Assembly (NCBI GenBank): GCA_934565615.1
Contig: CAKTIH010000085.1
Location: forward strand, 1 to 9,674
Direction of reading: 5' to 3'
From: an uncultured Oscillospiraceae bacterium
Lineage (GTDB): Bacteria > Bacillota > Clostridia > Oscillospirales > Oscillospiraceae
Length of the DNA stretch: 9,674 nt
The notes under the pieces were generated by a model. That model worked only from the letters and a program-made list of their open reading frames with translations, was not told the DNA's origin and made no database searches. Below, in pieces: positions 1-5,667 of this stretch. Both the position numbers and the translations under genes were made by a program. The first letter of the stretch is position 1. Every line of letters starts with the position of its first letter.

Positions 1-306
1 GACGCGCCCGTGCTCTCCCGCGCGGATATCGGCATCGCGATGGGCGCGATGGGCTCCGACGCCGCCATTGAGGCAGCCGACATCGTCCTCATGGACGACG
101 ACCCGATGAAGATCGCCAAGGGCATAAAGATATCCCGTAAGTGTATCCGCATCGTGCATGAGAACATCGTGTTCGCGCTCGTCATCAAGTTTGCGTGCCT
201 GCTGCTCGGTGCGCTCGGTATCGCGAACATGTGGGCCGCGATCTTCGCCGATGTCGGCGTTATGGTTCTGGCCGTGCTCAACGCGATACGCGCTCTCAGA
301 GCCTAA
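1..306 (+). CDS. Heavy-metal P1B-type ATPase (Zn/Cd/Pb export), C-terminal fragment
   Basis: Only the last 101 residues are present, and the frame is open at the window start. The fragment begins at the DAP of the P-type ATPase hinge motif GDGxNDAP, then reads ADIGIAMG, GSDAAIEAADIVLM and a C-terminal pair of membrane helices. It ends with MWAAIFADVG and LAVLNAIRAL, typical of the ZntA/CadA (P1B-2) group. Lys63 (ALVIKF) and Asp84 (FADVG) lie 21 residues apart, the same spacing as the Lys and Asp in the last helices of E. coli ZntA, where they take part in Zn2+/Cd2+/Pb2+ transport. By family, the enzyme sits in the cytoplasmic membrane and pumps soft divalent metals out using ATP. The N-terminal metal-binding region, the phosphorylated Asp and the CPC motif lie outside the window, so exact metal preference is inferred. 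The gene ends with TAA just before a shared terminator. Confidence 0.93.
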   Translation, partial: DAPVLSRADIGIAMGAMGSDAAIEAADIVLMDDDPMKIAKGIKISRKCIRIVHENIVFALVIKFACLLLGALGIANMWAAIFADVGVMVLAVLNAIRALRA

Positions 307-330
307 TGGCTTAACAACTAAATTACAACT

Positions 331-375
331 AAAAAAACTCCTGCTTGCGGCTTCATCCGCAGGCAGGAGTTTTTA
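331..375. terminator. Bidirectional intrinsic terminator between convergent genes
   Basis: The arms at 337-350 and 357-370 form a 14-bp stem with one G-T wobble and a 6-nt loop. A run of seven A's precedes the stem and five T's follow it, so it has a U-tract on both strands. It lies 24 bp after the ATPase stop codon (+) and just after the stop codon of the convergent exchanger (-), and probably serves both. Confidence 0.92.
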
Positions 376-379
376 TTGT

Positions 380-1366
380 TTACACGCCGAAGCAGGCGAA
401 CATTATCACGAGGTAGACTATGTAAAGTCCGCCGATGAAGAAGCCTATCCAGCGCTTGAAGCGCCCACAGATAAGTGCCGGAACCAGCGCGCCGGCCGAG
501 ACGATAAGGCATGCCGGAATATCCAGCAGCATCCCCTGGTTCTCGACCGTCAGGGGCTTGCCGAGCAGCAGCGCACACAGCGGCATGATAAGCGTGATGT
601 CCATGATGTTCGCGCCGATGATGTTGCCGACGGAGAGGTCAGATTGCTTTTTTCTAATGGCGGTGATGGTCGTCACAAGCTCCGGCAGAGAGGTGCCTAT
701 TGCAATCATCGTTGCGCCGATGATGGAATCGGGAACGTGCAGCAGCTTTGCCAGCGCCGTGCCGTTATCGATAAGAAGCTGCGCACCGAGCACAATAGCC
801 GCCGCACCAAGGAGGAACTTGCCGATATTTATGAGTATGTTTTTCCCGCTGGTGTCGACCTGCACTATCTCATCGCTATCCGCGCCGTGCTCACGCTTTG
901 CGGAAATGAGGCTGTCCGCCATGAAGCCTGCAAAAAACAGCAGGATCACAACGCTCTCGATGATGGAGAGCTGCCCGTCCCGCGTGAAGGCGCACAGCAC
1001 CGCGACCGAGCCGAGCAGCAGACAGGCCTTTACCGCATACTGGCGGCGCGGCATCATGCACTCGAGGCACACGAGCGACAGGCACATTATAAGCCCGGTG
1101 TTTGCCGTGACGGAGCCGACAGCGTTGCCGACGGCGATATCCGCGTTGCCCTCAAAGGCTGCAAACACCGACACCATCATCTCCGGCATAGTCGTTGCAA
1201 AGCTCACGACCGTCGCGCCGATGATAAACTTCGGGATACGCGACGCTTCGGCGATCCATGTCGCGGCGTCGACGAAAAAGTCTCCGCCCTTGATGATGCA
1301 CAGCAGTCCCGCGGCAAACAGCAGCAGAACAAAGAAAAGGTTCCCTCCGGTAAAATCGATACCCAT
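380..1366 (-). CDS. CaCA-family cation exchanger (Na+/Ca2+-like), Mn2+-riboswitch controlled
   Basis: A 328-residue integral membrane protein with about 10 hydrophobic segments and the two inverted alpha-repeats of the Ca2+:cation antiporter superfamily. Alpha-1 (about residues 50-90) has VSFATTMPE with acidic Glu62; alpha-2 (about 217-257) has AIGTSLPEL with Glu229. These glutamates match the ion-binding pair of archaeal NCX. A hydrophilic, acidic loop at about 155-176 separates the halves, as in YrbG-like members. The start at 1366 was chosen over an in-frame ATG at 1420 because GGAGGGAG lies 6 nt upstream of it, and the earlier ATG falls inside the leader terminator hairpin. The leader carries a yybP-ykoY riboswitch, which senses Mn2+ and usually controls Mn2+ efflux genes; I infer the substrate may be Mn2+ as well as, or instead of, Ca2+. 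Oddities: the usual GSNIFN after alpha-1 reads GSVTAN, and alpha-2 has GANIMD, with an Asp where K+-dependent NCKX exchangers have one. Confidence 0.9.
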   Translation of the reverse strand: MGIDFTGGNLFFVLLLFAAGLLCIIKGGDFFVDAATWIAEASRIPKFIIGATVVSFATTMPEMMVSVFAAFEGNADIAVGNAVGSVTANTGLIMCLSLVCLECMMPRRQYAVKACLLLGSVAVLCAFTRDGQLSIIESVVILLFFAGFMADSLISAKREHGADSDEIVQVDTSGKNILINIGKFLLGAAAIVLGAQLLIDNGTALAKLLHVPDSIIGATMIAIGTSLPELVTTITAIRKKQSDLSVGNIIGANIMDITLIMPLCALLLGKPLTVENQGMLLDIPACLIVSAGALVPALICGRFKRWIGFFIGGLYIVYLVIMFACFGV

Positions 1367-1391
1367 AGTGATCTCCCTCCATCTGACGTGC

Positions 1392-1441
1392 AAAAAAAGA
1401 GACTTTCGCACGATCAGCAAATGTGATGTGCTAAAAGTCTC
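1392..1441 (-). terminator. Riboswitch expression platform: leader intrinsic terminator
   Basis: Read on the minus strand, GAGACTTT (1441-1434) pairs perfectly with AAAGTCTC (1406-1399). Inner GCAC/GTGC and ATCA/TGAT helices follow, and seven U's (1398-1392) come after the stem. It lies between the aptamer and the exchanger start. Its 5' arm is the same GAGACUUU that forms the 3' side of the aptamer's closing helix, so aptamer and terminator are mutually exclusive. This predicts a transcriptional ON switch: ligand binding holds the aptamer together and prevents termination. Confidence 0.88.
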
Positions 1442-1521
1442 ATTACCTATCTAACAGGCGCATGACCACCGGAATCTCTTCCGGGAGAATGTTGACCATG
1501 CCTTTGCAATTACTCCCTTTT
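1433..1521 (-). promoter_or_regulatory. yybP-ykoY manganese riboswitch aptamer
   Basis: On the minus strand the leader starts AAAAGGGAGTAA and ends TAATGAGACTTTT, matching the conserved L1 (GGGGAGUA) and L3 (AUGAGAC) sides of the yybP-ykoY aptamer. The terminal AAAAG/CTTTT form P1. A second long arm opens with GCATGGTCAAC and closes with GGTGGTCATGC. It carries a perfect 6-bp CCGGAA/TTCCGG hairpin capped by GAGA, a GNRA tetraloop (1469-1484). A short CCTGT/ATAGG hairpin (about 1444-1457) precedes the 3' conserved strand. Known members bind Mn2+ and regulate Mn2+ homeostasis genes such as mntP, P-type ATPases and UPF0016 proteins. One deviation is GGGAG with three G's where GGGGAG is common. 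I recognised it by motif and hand folding, not by a covariance model. Confidence 0.87.
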
Positions 1522-1532
1522 AACGTTAGGCT

Positions 1533-1561
1533 ATGTTAACATATAGGTATCATCTTGTCAA
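1533..1561 (-). promoter_or_regulatory. Sigma70-type promoter for the riboswitch-exchanger transcript
   Basis: On the minus strand a perfect -35 TTGACA (1561-1556) is followed by a 17-nt spacer and a -10 TAACAT (1538-1533). Transcription would start near 1526, a few nucleotides before the aptamer, leaving no room for another leader element. Confidence 0.8.
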
Positions 1562-1591
1562 GGAGTTTTTGGGGATGCGAGGAAATTTCTA

Positions 1592-1620
1592 TTGACTTAA
1601 TTCTTAACAGGATTTATACT
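1592..1620 (+). promoter_or_regulatory. Sigma70-type promoter for the EamA transporter
   Basis: TTGACT (1592-1597), a 17-nt spacer and TATACT (1615-1620) make a near-consensus promoter upstream of the start codon at 1658. It is back-to-back with the minus-strand promoter; the two -35 elements are 30 bp apart. Confidence 0.82.
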
Positions 1621-1657
1621 CGTAATGTTTTTTATTCAGTCGTGAAAGGAGTCTGCC

Positions 1658-2530
1658 ATGAAGAACAACCGCCGTCAGTCACTGTATGCGCTGCTTGCCG
1701 CGATCATTTGGGGAGCCGCTTTCTCCGCTCAGAGCATGTGCGCGCAGTATCTCGGGCCGTTCACGATAACGGCTCTGCGTTCTATTATTGCCTTTTTGGT
1801 TCTGCTTATCGTCTGCCTGCTGCGCAGGAAGGCCGAGGTCGGCTCCCGACGCGATATAATCGTCGGCAGTCTCATCTGCGGCGCGGCGCTCTTCGCCGCC
1901 GCGAATCTTCAGCAGCTTGCGATCAATATGGGCGCGTCCGCCGGCAAGGCCGGATTTGTGACGGCGCTGTATATCGTGCTCGTCCCGGTCGGGCAGATCT
2001 TCTTTAAGCACACCCTGCCCTCCCGCCACTGGCTCGCCGTTGCTGTCGCCGTCACGGGCATGTATTTTCTCTGCATCACCGATGGGTTTTCGATATCCTC
2101 CACCGATCTGATCCTGCTGCTGTGCGCTTTCCTGTTCACTATTCAGATCCTCTCTGTCGACAGGTTCAGCTTCAGGGTCGACGGGCTTGTGCTCAGCTGC
2201 GGAATGTTCCTCGTCGTCTCCGTGCTGTCGGCGCTCGTGGCGCTGCCGTTCGAGGAGATAAGCGTATCGGCTGTGCGCTCGTGCATCTGGCCGCTGCTTT
2301 ATATTTCCGTTTTCTCAAGCTGCCTTGGCTACACCTTCCAGATTCTCGCACAGAAGGGCGGCAACCCCGCGATCGTCTCTCTGCTGCTGAGCCTTGAGGC
2401 CTTCTTCGGTGCTGTGTTCGGCGCGCTGCTGCTCGGCCAGCTCATGACCGGGCGCGAGCTTCTCGGCTGCGGACTCATGATCGCTGCGACGCTTATCGCC
2501 GAGCTCCCCATGCCCGTGAAAAAGAAATAA
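1658..2530 (+). CDS. EamA/DMT-superfamily transporter
   Basis: A 290-residue membrane protein with about ten hydrophobic helices in two halves, the usual size and layout of drug/metabolite transporters with two EamA domains. Recognisable family segments are AAIIWGAAF in helix 1, SAGKAGFVTALYIVLVPV after the third and fourth helices of the first half, and SLLLSLEAFFGAVFGALLLG near the start of the last helix pair. The C-terminus is short and basic (MPVKKK), as expected for a cytoplasmic tail. The start is supported by AAAGGAG 7 nt upstream and a good promoter at 1592-1620. The gene is monocistronic, with a strong terminator immediately after it. Members export or import amino acids, nucleosides or other small metabolites, and the substrate cannot be read from sequence. 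Its divergent neighbour is a metal exchanger, but nothing shows a shared function. Confidence 0.93.
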   Translation: MKNNRRQSLYALLAAIIWGAAFSAQSMCAQYLGPFTITALRSIIAFLVLLIVCLLRRKAEVGSRRDIIVGSLICGAALFAAANLQQLAINMGASAGKAGFVTALYIVLVPVGQIFFKHTLPSRHWLAVAVAVTGMYFLCITDGFSISSTDLILLLCAFLFTIQILSVDRFSFRVDGLVLSCGMFLVVSVLSALVALPFEEISVSAVRSCIWPLLYISVFSSCLGYTFQILAQKGGNPAIVSLLLSLEAFFGAVFGALLLGQLMTGRELLGCGLMIAATLIAELPMPVKKK

Positions 2531-2534
2531 ACAT

Positions 2535-2574
2535 CCTGCGTCCGGTTCAAGTCATAAACCGGACGCAGGTTTTT
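2535..2574 (+). terminator. Intrinsic terminator after the EamA transporter gene
   Basis: A perfect 13-bp GC-rich stem (2535-2547 with 2557-2569), a 9-nt loop and a five-T tail, starting 5 nt after the stop codon. Confidence 0.94.
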
Positions 2575-2627
2575 ACATTGCGACGCTTTGTGTCTTATGT
2601 CTATACACGCATCCTCAATTATTCTGC

Positions 2628-2655
2628 TGGACGTTCGGGAAATCTATGATATAAT
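2628..2655 (+). promoter_or_regulatory. Promoter for the HAD-IIA phosphatase gene
   Basis: A perfect -10 TATAAT (2650-2655) is preceded, 16 nt upstream, by TGGACG (2628-2633), a 4/6 match to the -35 consensus. It is the only obvious promoter in the 127-bp space between the upstream terminator and the start codon at 2702. Apart from this and the ribosome binding site, I see nothing in that space. Confidence 0.7.
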
Positions 2656-2701
2656 AATTGTACCAATTTTGGGCAAAACTTATTGAAAATCGGAGGATGC
2701 A

Positions 2702-3523
2702 ATGAATTACGACAAGCTGAAAAATACTGAGCTGTTCCTTTTCGACATGGACGGTACACTTTATCTGGGCGACAATGTTTATGAAGGCGCCGTTGAGCTG
2801 ATGGAGGATCTCCCCCGCCTCGGCAAAAAATACATATACCTCACAAACAATTCCTCCCGTGCCGGTGAGGATTACATCACGCGTCTGCGCCGCCTCGGCT
2901 TCCCGTGCGAGCGCGAGAACGTGTTTACCTCCGGCATGGCAACGGGCATGTACCTCAACCAGCACCACCCTGGCGCCAAGGTGTACCTTGCCGGTACGAA
3001 GGCCTTTTACCGCGAGCTTGTCAGCTACGGCATTGACCTCGTGAATGACGAGCTTGGGCACACCGAGGCCGAGGACGTCGACGTTGTGGTGCAGGGCTTT
3101 GATACCGAGCTTGTGTATGAAAAGCTTGACAAGGCCGTCCACTTCCTGCGCCGCGGCGCGCACTTCATCGCTGCCAATCCCGATTGGGTCTGCCCCATGC
3201 CGCGCGGCGAAGTCCTGCCCGACTGCGGCAGTATCTGCGCCCTGCTCACCGCCTCCAGCAGCGTGAAGCCGAACTACATCGGCAAGCCCAACCGCAACAT
3301 GATAGACGTTATTTCCGCCATGACCGGCATCCCCAATGAGAAGATATGCGCCGTCGGTGACAGACTGTATACCGACATTGCCGTTGCGCAGAACGCGGGC
3401 TCCGTCTCCGTGCTCGTCCTCTCAGGCGAGACGGATCAGAAGATGGTCGACGAGGCCGAGCGCAAGCCGGACTATGTCCTTGCCGACGTTCATGAGCTGC
3501 ACGAAATTCTCAAGAGCCTGTAA
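2702..3523 (+). CDS. HAD-superfamily subfamily IIA sugar/nucleotide phosphatase (NagD/AraL-like)
   Basis: A 273-residue soluble protein with all four HAD motifs. Motif I is FLFDMDGTLYLG, with nucleophile Asp15, acid/base Asp17 and Thr19. Motif II is LTNNSSR (Thr48/Asn49). Motif III is Lys195 in YIGKPN, and motif IV is GDRLYTDIAVA (Asp220, Asp225) for Mg2+. A C2-type cap lies between motifs II and III (about 80-180), with VVVQGFD and ANPDWVCPMPRG typical of the NagD/AraL/phosphoglycolate phosphatase group. By family it hydrolyses small phosphomonoesters in the cytoplasm, often as a housecleaning activity; the substrate is not predictable here. The start follows GGAGG by 5 nt. It has its own promoter and terminator, and faces the kinase gene convergently. 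It is not part of the nagB-glmM operon, so a dedicated amino-sugar role is not supported. Confidence 0.94.
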   Translation: MNYDKLKNTELFLFDMDGTLYLGDNVYEGAVELMEDLPRLGKKYIYLTNNSSRAGEDYITRLRRLGFPCERENVFTSGMATGMYLNQHHPGAKVYLAGTKAFYRELVSYGIDLVNDELGHTEAEDVDVVVQGFDTELVYEKLDKAVHFLRRGAHFIAANPDWVCPMPRGEVLPDCGSICALLTASSSVKPNYIGKPNRNMIDVISAMTGIPNEKICAVGDRLYTDIAVAQNAGSVSVLVLSGETDQKMVDEAERKPDYVLADVHELHEILKSL

Positions 3524-3536
3524 TATACATATCCAT

Positions 3537-3579
3537 AAAATGCGCGCCGTACCTGCATCAAGGTACGGCGCGCGCTTTT
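3537..3579. terminator. Bidirectional intrinsic terminator between phosphatase and kinase genes
   Basis: A perfect 12-bp, very GC-rich stem (3542-3553 with 3562-3573) with an 8-nt loop. AAAA precedes it and TTTT follows. It lies between the + strand phosphatase stop codon and the minus-strand kinase stop codon, and its T-run touches the kinase TGA. Confidence 0.9.
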
Positions 3580-4823
3580 CATTTCAATATTGCCGTAAAT
3601 TCTATTATCCCCGGCTGCGGTGCGGCGGCCTTTATCGTCCCTCTGTGCGCCTGCGCTATGCTGCGCGCGATGGACAGCCCTATGCCGAAGCCGCCCGTCT
3701 CAGATGCGCGCGACTTGTCCGGCCTGTAAAAGCGGTCAAACAGCTTATTGAGCTCCTCCTGCGGGAGCTCCGCGCAGGCGTTCGAGCAGCGCAGCACGAT
3801 TCCTGACTTCTCCTTTTTGAGGCCGATCCTCACCGGGGAAGTATCCAGCGCGTATTTCATGGCGTTATCCAGCAGTATCGAGCAGAGCTGGCGTATCTGC
3901 GCCTCATCCCCATGGTAGCTCAGGCCGCTTTCAATATCCTGCTCCAAGGTGAGACCCGCCGCCTGTGCCGAATCCGCAAAGGAATCCGCCGTCTCCGCGA
4001 CCGCCGCCGAGATATCGAAGTCCGCCATTATCACCGGCGGGCGCTCCTCGTCCATGCGCGAGAGCGTCACAAGGTCGTTCACGAGGTCGCGCATCTTATC
4101 CGTCTGCGCCTGTATTTTATCTATCCATTTGTTCTTGCCGGTCTCCATTTCAAGTACGCTCAGGCAGGTCGTGATTACCGTGAGCGGTGTTTTCAGCTCG
4201 TGCCCCGCGTCGGTAATGAACTGCTTCTGCTGCTCGGCGCTGCGCACAACCGGGTCTATCGCGCGGCGCGAGAACAGCCGCAGCAGCATATAAGTCATCA
4301 GTGTGCAGAATACTATCGCCGCGGCAGAACCCGTCAGCTGCCCTTTAATGGATAGAAGATCCTGATAGCAGTCAAGGAATACCGCCATGTTCCGGTCTTC
4401 GCCCGTGCGCACCACAAGGTACTTATACCCGCTCACATAGCCGTAACCCTCGCCATGCTTCAGCGCAAGTGCGAGGTAATGATCCACATCCTCCTCTGTC
4501 ACCGCCGCGATGCTGTTGAGGTCGGCGTCTTCGAGCTCGCCCGCGTCATTATAACGCAGGACGAAAAAGCGCGTAGAGAACGGCGTTTCGATATTTATCG
4601 GGTCGTTCGGCCGACGCTCGGGGCGCTCTCCCTCCGGGTGATCTCCCCGCTGCTGGATGGGAAAACTGCCCTGATTCTCGGTGATGAAGCTCAGTACCTC
4701 ATTGAGCCTTGCGTTTGTGGACACCAAGCTCGTCACGTTTACTATCACGCTCAGCAGCAGCATGACCAGCAGCACCGACAGCATCGCTATACGCACGAAC
4801 CTTTTCTGAAGCTTTGCTATCAT
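3579..4823 (-). CDS. Sensor histidine kinase of an OmpR-type two-component system
   Basis: A 414-residue membrane kinase. Transmembrane helices lie at about 10-34 and 164-184, flanking an extracellular domain of about 130 residues. This has a polar, Arg/Pro/Glu-rich segment (about 57-74) followed by STRFFVLRYNDAGEL, a sensor style common in clostridial kinases. The cytoplasmic part has the H-box FITDAGHELKTP (phosphorylated His208), the N-box LLDNAMKYA (Asn320), the F-box LFDRFYRPDKSR and the G-box GGFGIGLSIA (377-386). The usual DxGxG G1 box is replaced by a SNACAEL stretch, as seen in some clostridial/VanS-like kinases. The start at 4823 was chosen because its ATG overlaps the regulator's TGA (ATGA), with GGAGG upstream. 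A longer 448-residue reading would start inside the regulator gene without support. It presumably phosphorylates the adjacent regulator; the stimulus is unknown. Confidence 0.93.
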   Translation of the reverse strand: MIAKLQKRFVRIAMLSVLLVMLLLSVIVNVTSLVSTNARLNEVLSFITENQGSFPIQQRGDHPEGERPERRPNDPINIETPFSTRFFVLRYNDAGELEDADLNSIAAVTEEDVDHYLALALKHGEGYGYVSGYKYLVVRTGEDRNMAVFLDCYQDLLSIKGQLTGSAAAIVFCTLMTYMLLRLFSRRAIDPVVRSAEQQKQFITDAGHELKTPLTVITTCLSVLEMETGKNKWIDKIQAQTDKMRDLVNDLVTLSRMDEERPPVIMADFDISAAVAETADSFADSAQAAGLTLEQDIESGLSYHGDEAQIRQLCSILLDNAMKYALDTSPVRIGLKKEKSGIVLRCSNACAELPQEELNKLFDRFYRPDKSRASETGGFGIGLSIARSIAQAHRGTIKAAAPQPGIIEFTAILK

Positions 4824-5494
4824 TTCGCCGCCTCCAGCACATATCCCATGCCGCGGATGACGCGGATAGCCGCTGCGGAGCCGATGGCCTTGAGCTTCTT
4901 TCTGAGGTTCGAGATATGCACCCACACGACGCTGACCTCGGCCTCGCTGTCCCAGCCCCAGACGCCCTCCATGATCTTATCCGTGGAGAAGATAACTCCC
5001 GGGGAGCGCATCAGCAGCTCCATCACCTGATACTCTCGCCCGCTCAGGCGCACGGCCTCCGTGCCGCAGCAGAGCATTCCGCTGCCGCACTCCATGCTCA
5101 AATCGCCCACCGTCAGCCGCTGCGGGCGGTACTCCCCGCCGCGGCGCAGCATCGCGCGCAGCCTTGAGAGCAGCTCGTCCGGCGCGAAGGGTTTTGGCAG
5201 ATAATCGTCCGCACCTGCGTCAAAGCCGGCAATGCGGTCGTCCTTCTGTCCCTTTGCGGTCAGGAGCATTACCGGCGTCGCGACGCCGTCCTCACGCAGG
5301 CGGCTGAGCACCTGAAGTCCGTTCAGCTTCGGCATCATTATATCGAGAATTATCGCGTCATACGCGCCTGTCGACGCGTACTCATAGGCGTCCGCGCCGT
5401 TATGCACGGTATCTACCGTATACAGATTTTTTTCCAGAAAGACACTCAGCGCCTCGGCGAGGTCCTTTTCGTCTTCCGCGATCAAGAGCTTCAT
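4820..5494 (-). CDS. OmpR/PhoB-family response regulator
   Basis: A 224-residue protein of normal length for the family. The receiver domain (1-118) has the acidic pocket Glu7/Asp8, phosphoacceptor Asp51 (DAIILDIMMPKLNG), Thr79 (LLTA) and Lys101 (YLPKPF). The winged-helix DNA-binding domain (about 125-222) has LSGREYQVMELLM, the recognition-helix region VWVHISNLRKKL and the wing IRVIRGMGYVL. The start is supported by GGGAG 7 nt upstream. It is the first gene of a two-gene operon; its stop overlaps the kinase start by 4 nt, so the two are translationally coupled. It is divergent from a large secreted protein gene. Four half-site-like repeats lie between them, so autoregulation and control of the secreted protein are likely, although this is inference. 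Confidence 0.95.
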   Translation of the reverse strand: MKLLIAEDEKDLAEALSVFLEKNLYTVDTVHNGADAYEYASTGAYDAIILDIMMPKLNGLQVLSRLREDGVATPVMLLTAKGQKDDRIAGFDAGADDYLPKPFAPDELLSRLRAMLRRGGEYRPQRLTVGDLSMECGSGMLCCGTEAVRLSGREYQVMELLMRSPGVIFSTDKIMEGVWGWDSEAEVSVVWVHISNLRKKLKAIGSAAAIRVIRGMGYVLEAAK

Positions 5495-5532
5495 ACCGTT
5501 CTCCCGTTGTACTTATAATAATTTATAAATGA

Positions 5533-5562
5533 ATTGTATGCTCTCTTCTTAAAGCTTGCCTA
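5533..5562 (-). promoter_or_regulatory. Possible promoter of the two-component operon
   Basis: On the minus strand, TACAAT (5538-5533) is a 5/6 match to the -10 consensus, and TAGGCA (5562-5557) is a 4/6 match to -35 at an 18-nt spacing. The -35 overlaps the two distal half-sites of the repeat array, which would fit autoregulation. The AT-rich stretch downstream (5511-5530) could offer other -10 elements. Confidence 0.45.
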
Positions 5563-5600
5563 AAGAAATTTCTCCTCTGCGCTTTAAGCTGCCTTAAGCT
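5548..5600. promoter_or_regulatory. Putative response-regulator binding array (four half-sites)
   Basis: Four similar 9-mers lie in the divergent intergenic region: CTTAAAGCT (5548), CCTAAAGAA (5559), CTTTAAGCT (5582) and CCTTAAGCT (5592). They form two pairs with start-to-start offsets of 11 and 10 bp, with 23 bp between the pairs. Pairs of direct repeats at about one helical turn are the usual binding site of OmpR/PhoB-family dimers. The proximal pair ends about 10 bp before a TATTAT (5611-5616) that could be the -10 of the + strand gene. No good -35 accompanies it, as expected for an activator-dependent promoter. The distal pair overlaps the likely regulator promoter. Confidence 0.6.
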
Positions 5601-5608
5601 TTGCGGCA

Positions 5609-5616
5609 TATATTAT
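5609..5616 (+). promoter_or_regulatory. Candidate -10 region for the secreted-protein gene
   Basis: The TATATTAT run offers TATATT or TATTAT as a -10. The position 16-18 nt upstream has no recognisable -35, but does hold the repeat pair at 5582-5600. Transcription would give a leader of about 45 nt, including a small GGGTC/GACCC hairpin (5627-5640) of unclear meaning. Confidence 0.4.
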
Positions 5617-5667
5617 AGCCGAGCAAGGGTCAGGCGACCCAAAACGCTCCGAAAGGATACGATCAAT

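Noticed and set aside
1367..1420. Upstream in-frame ATG for the exchanger at 1420
   Set aside because: It falls inside the leader terminator hairpin and lacks a ribosome binding site; the ATG at 1366 has GGAGGGAG in the right place.
158..1426. Long + strand reading frame (422 codons), and another at 435-1454, across the exchanger gene
   Set aside because: They are antisense to the exchanger, whose alpha-repeats, ribosome binding site, riboswitch and terminator are all consistent. Their translations are Arg/His/Cys-rich and resemble no protein family.
5627..5640. Small GGGTC/GACCC hairpin in the 5' leader of the secreted-protein gene
   Set aside because: Five base pairs with a 4-nt loop and no T-run or overlap with the ribosome binding site is too weak to call a regulatory element.
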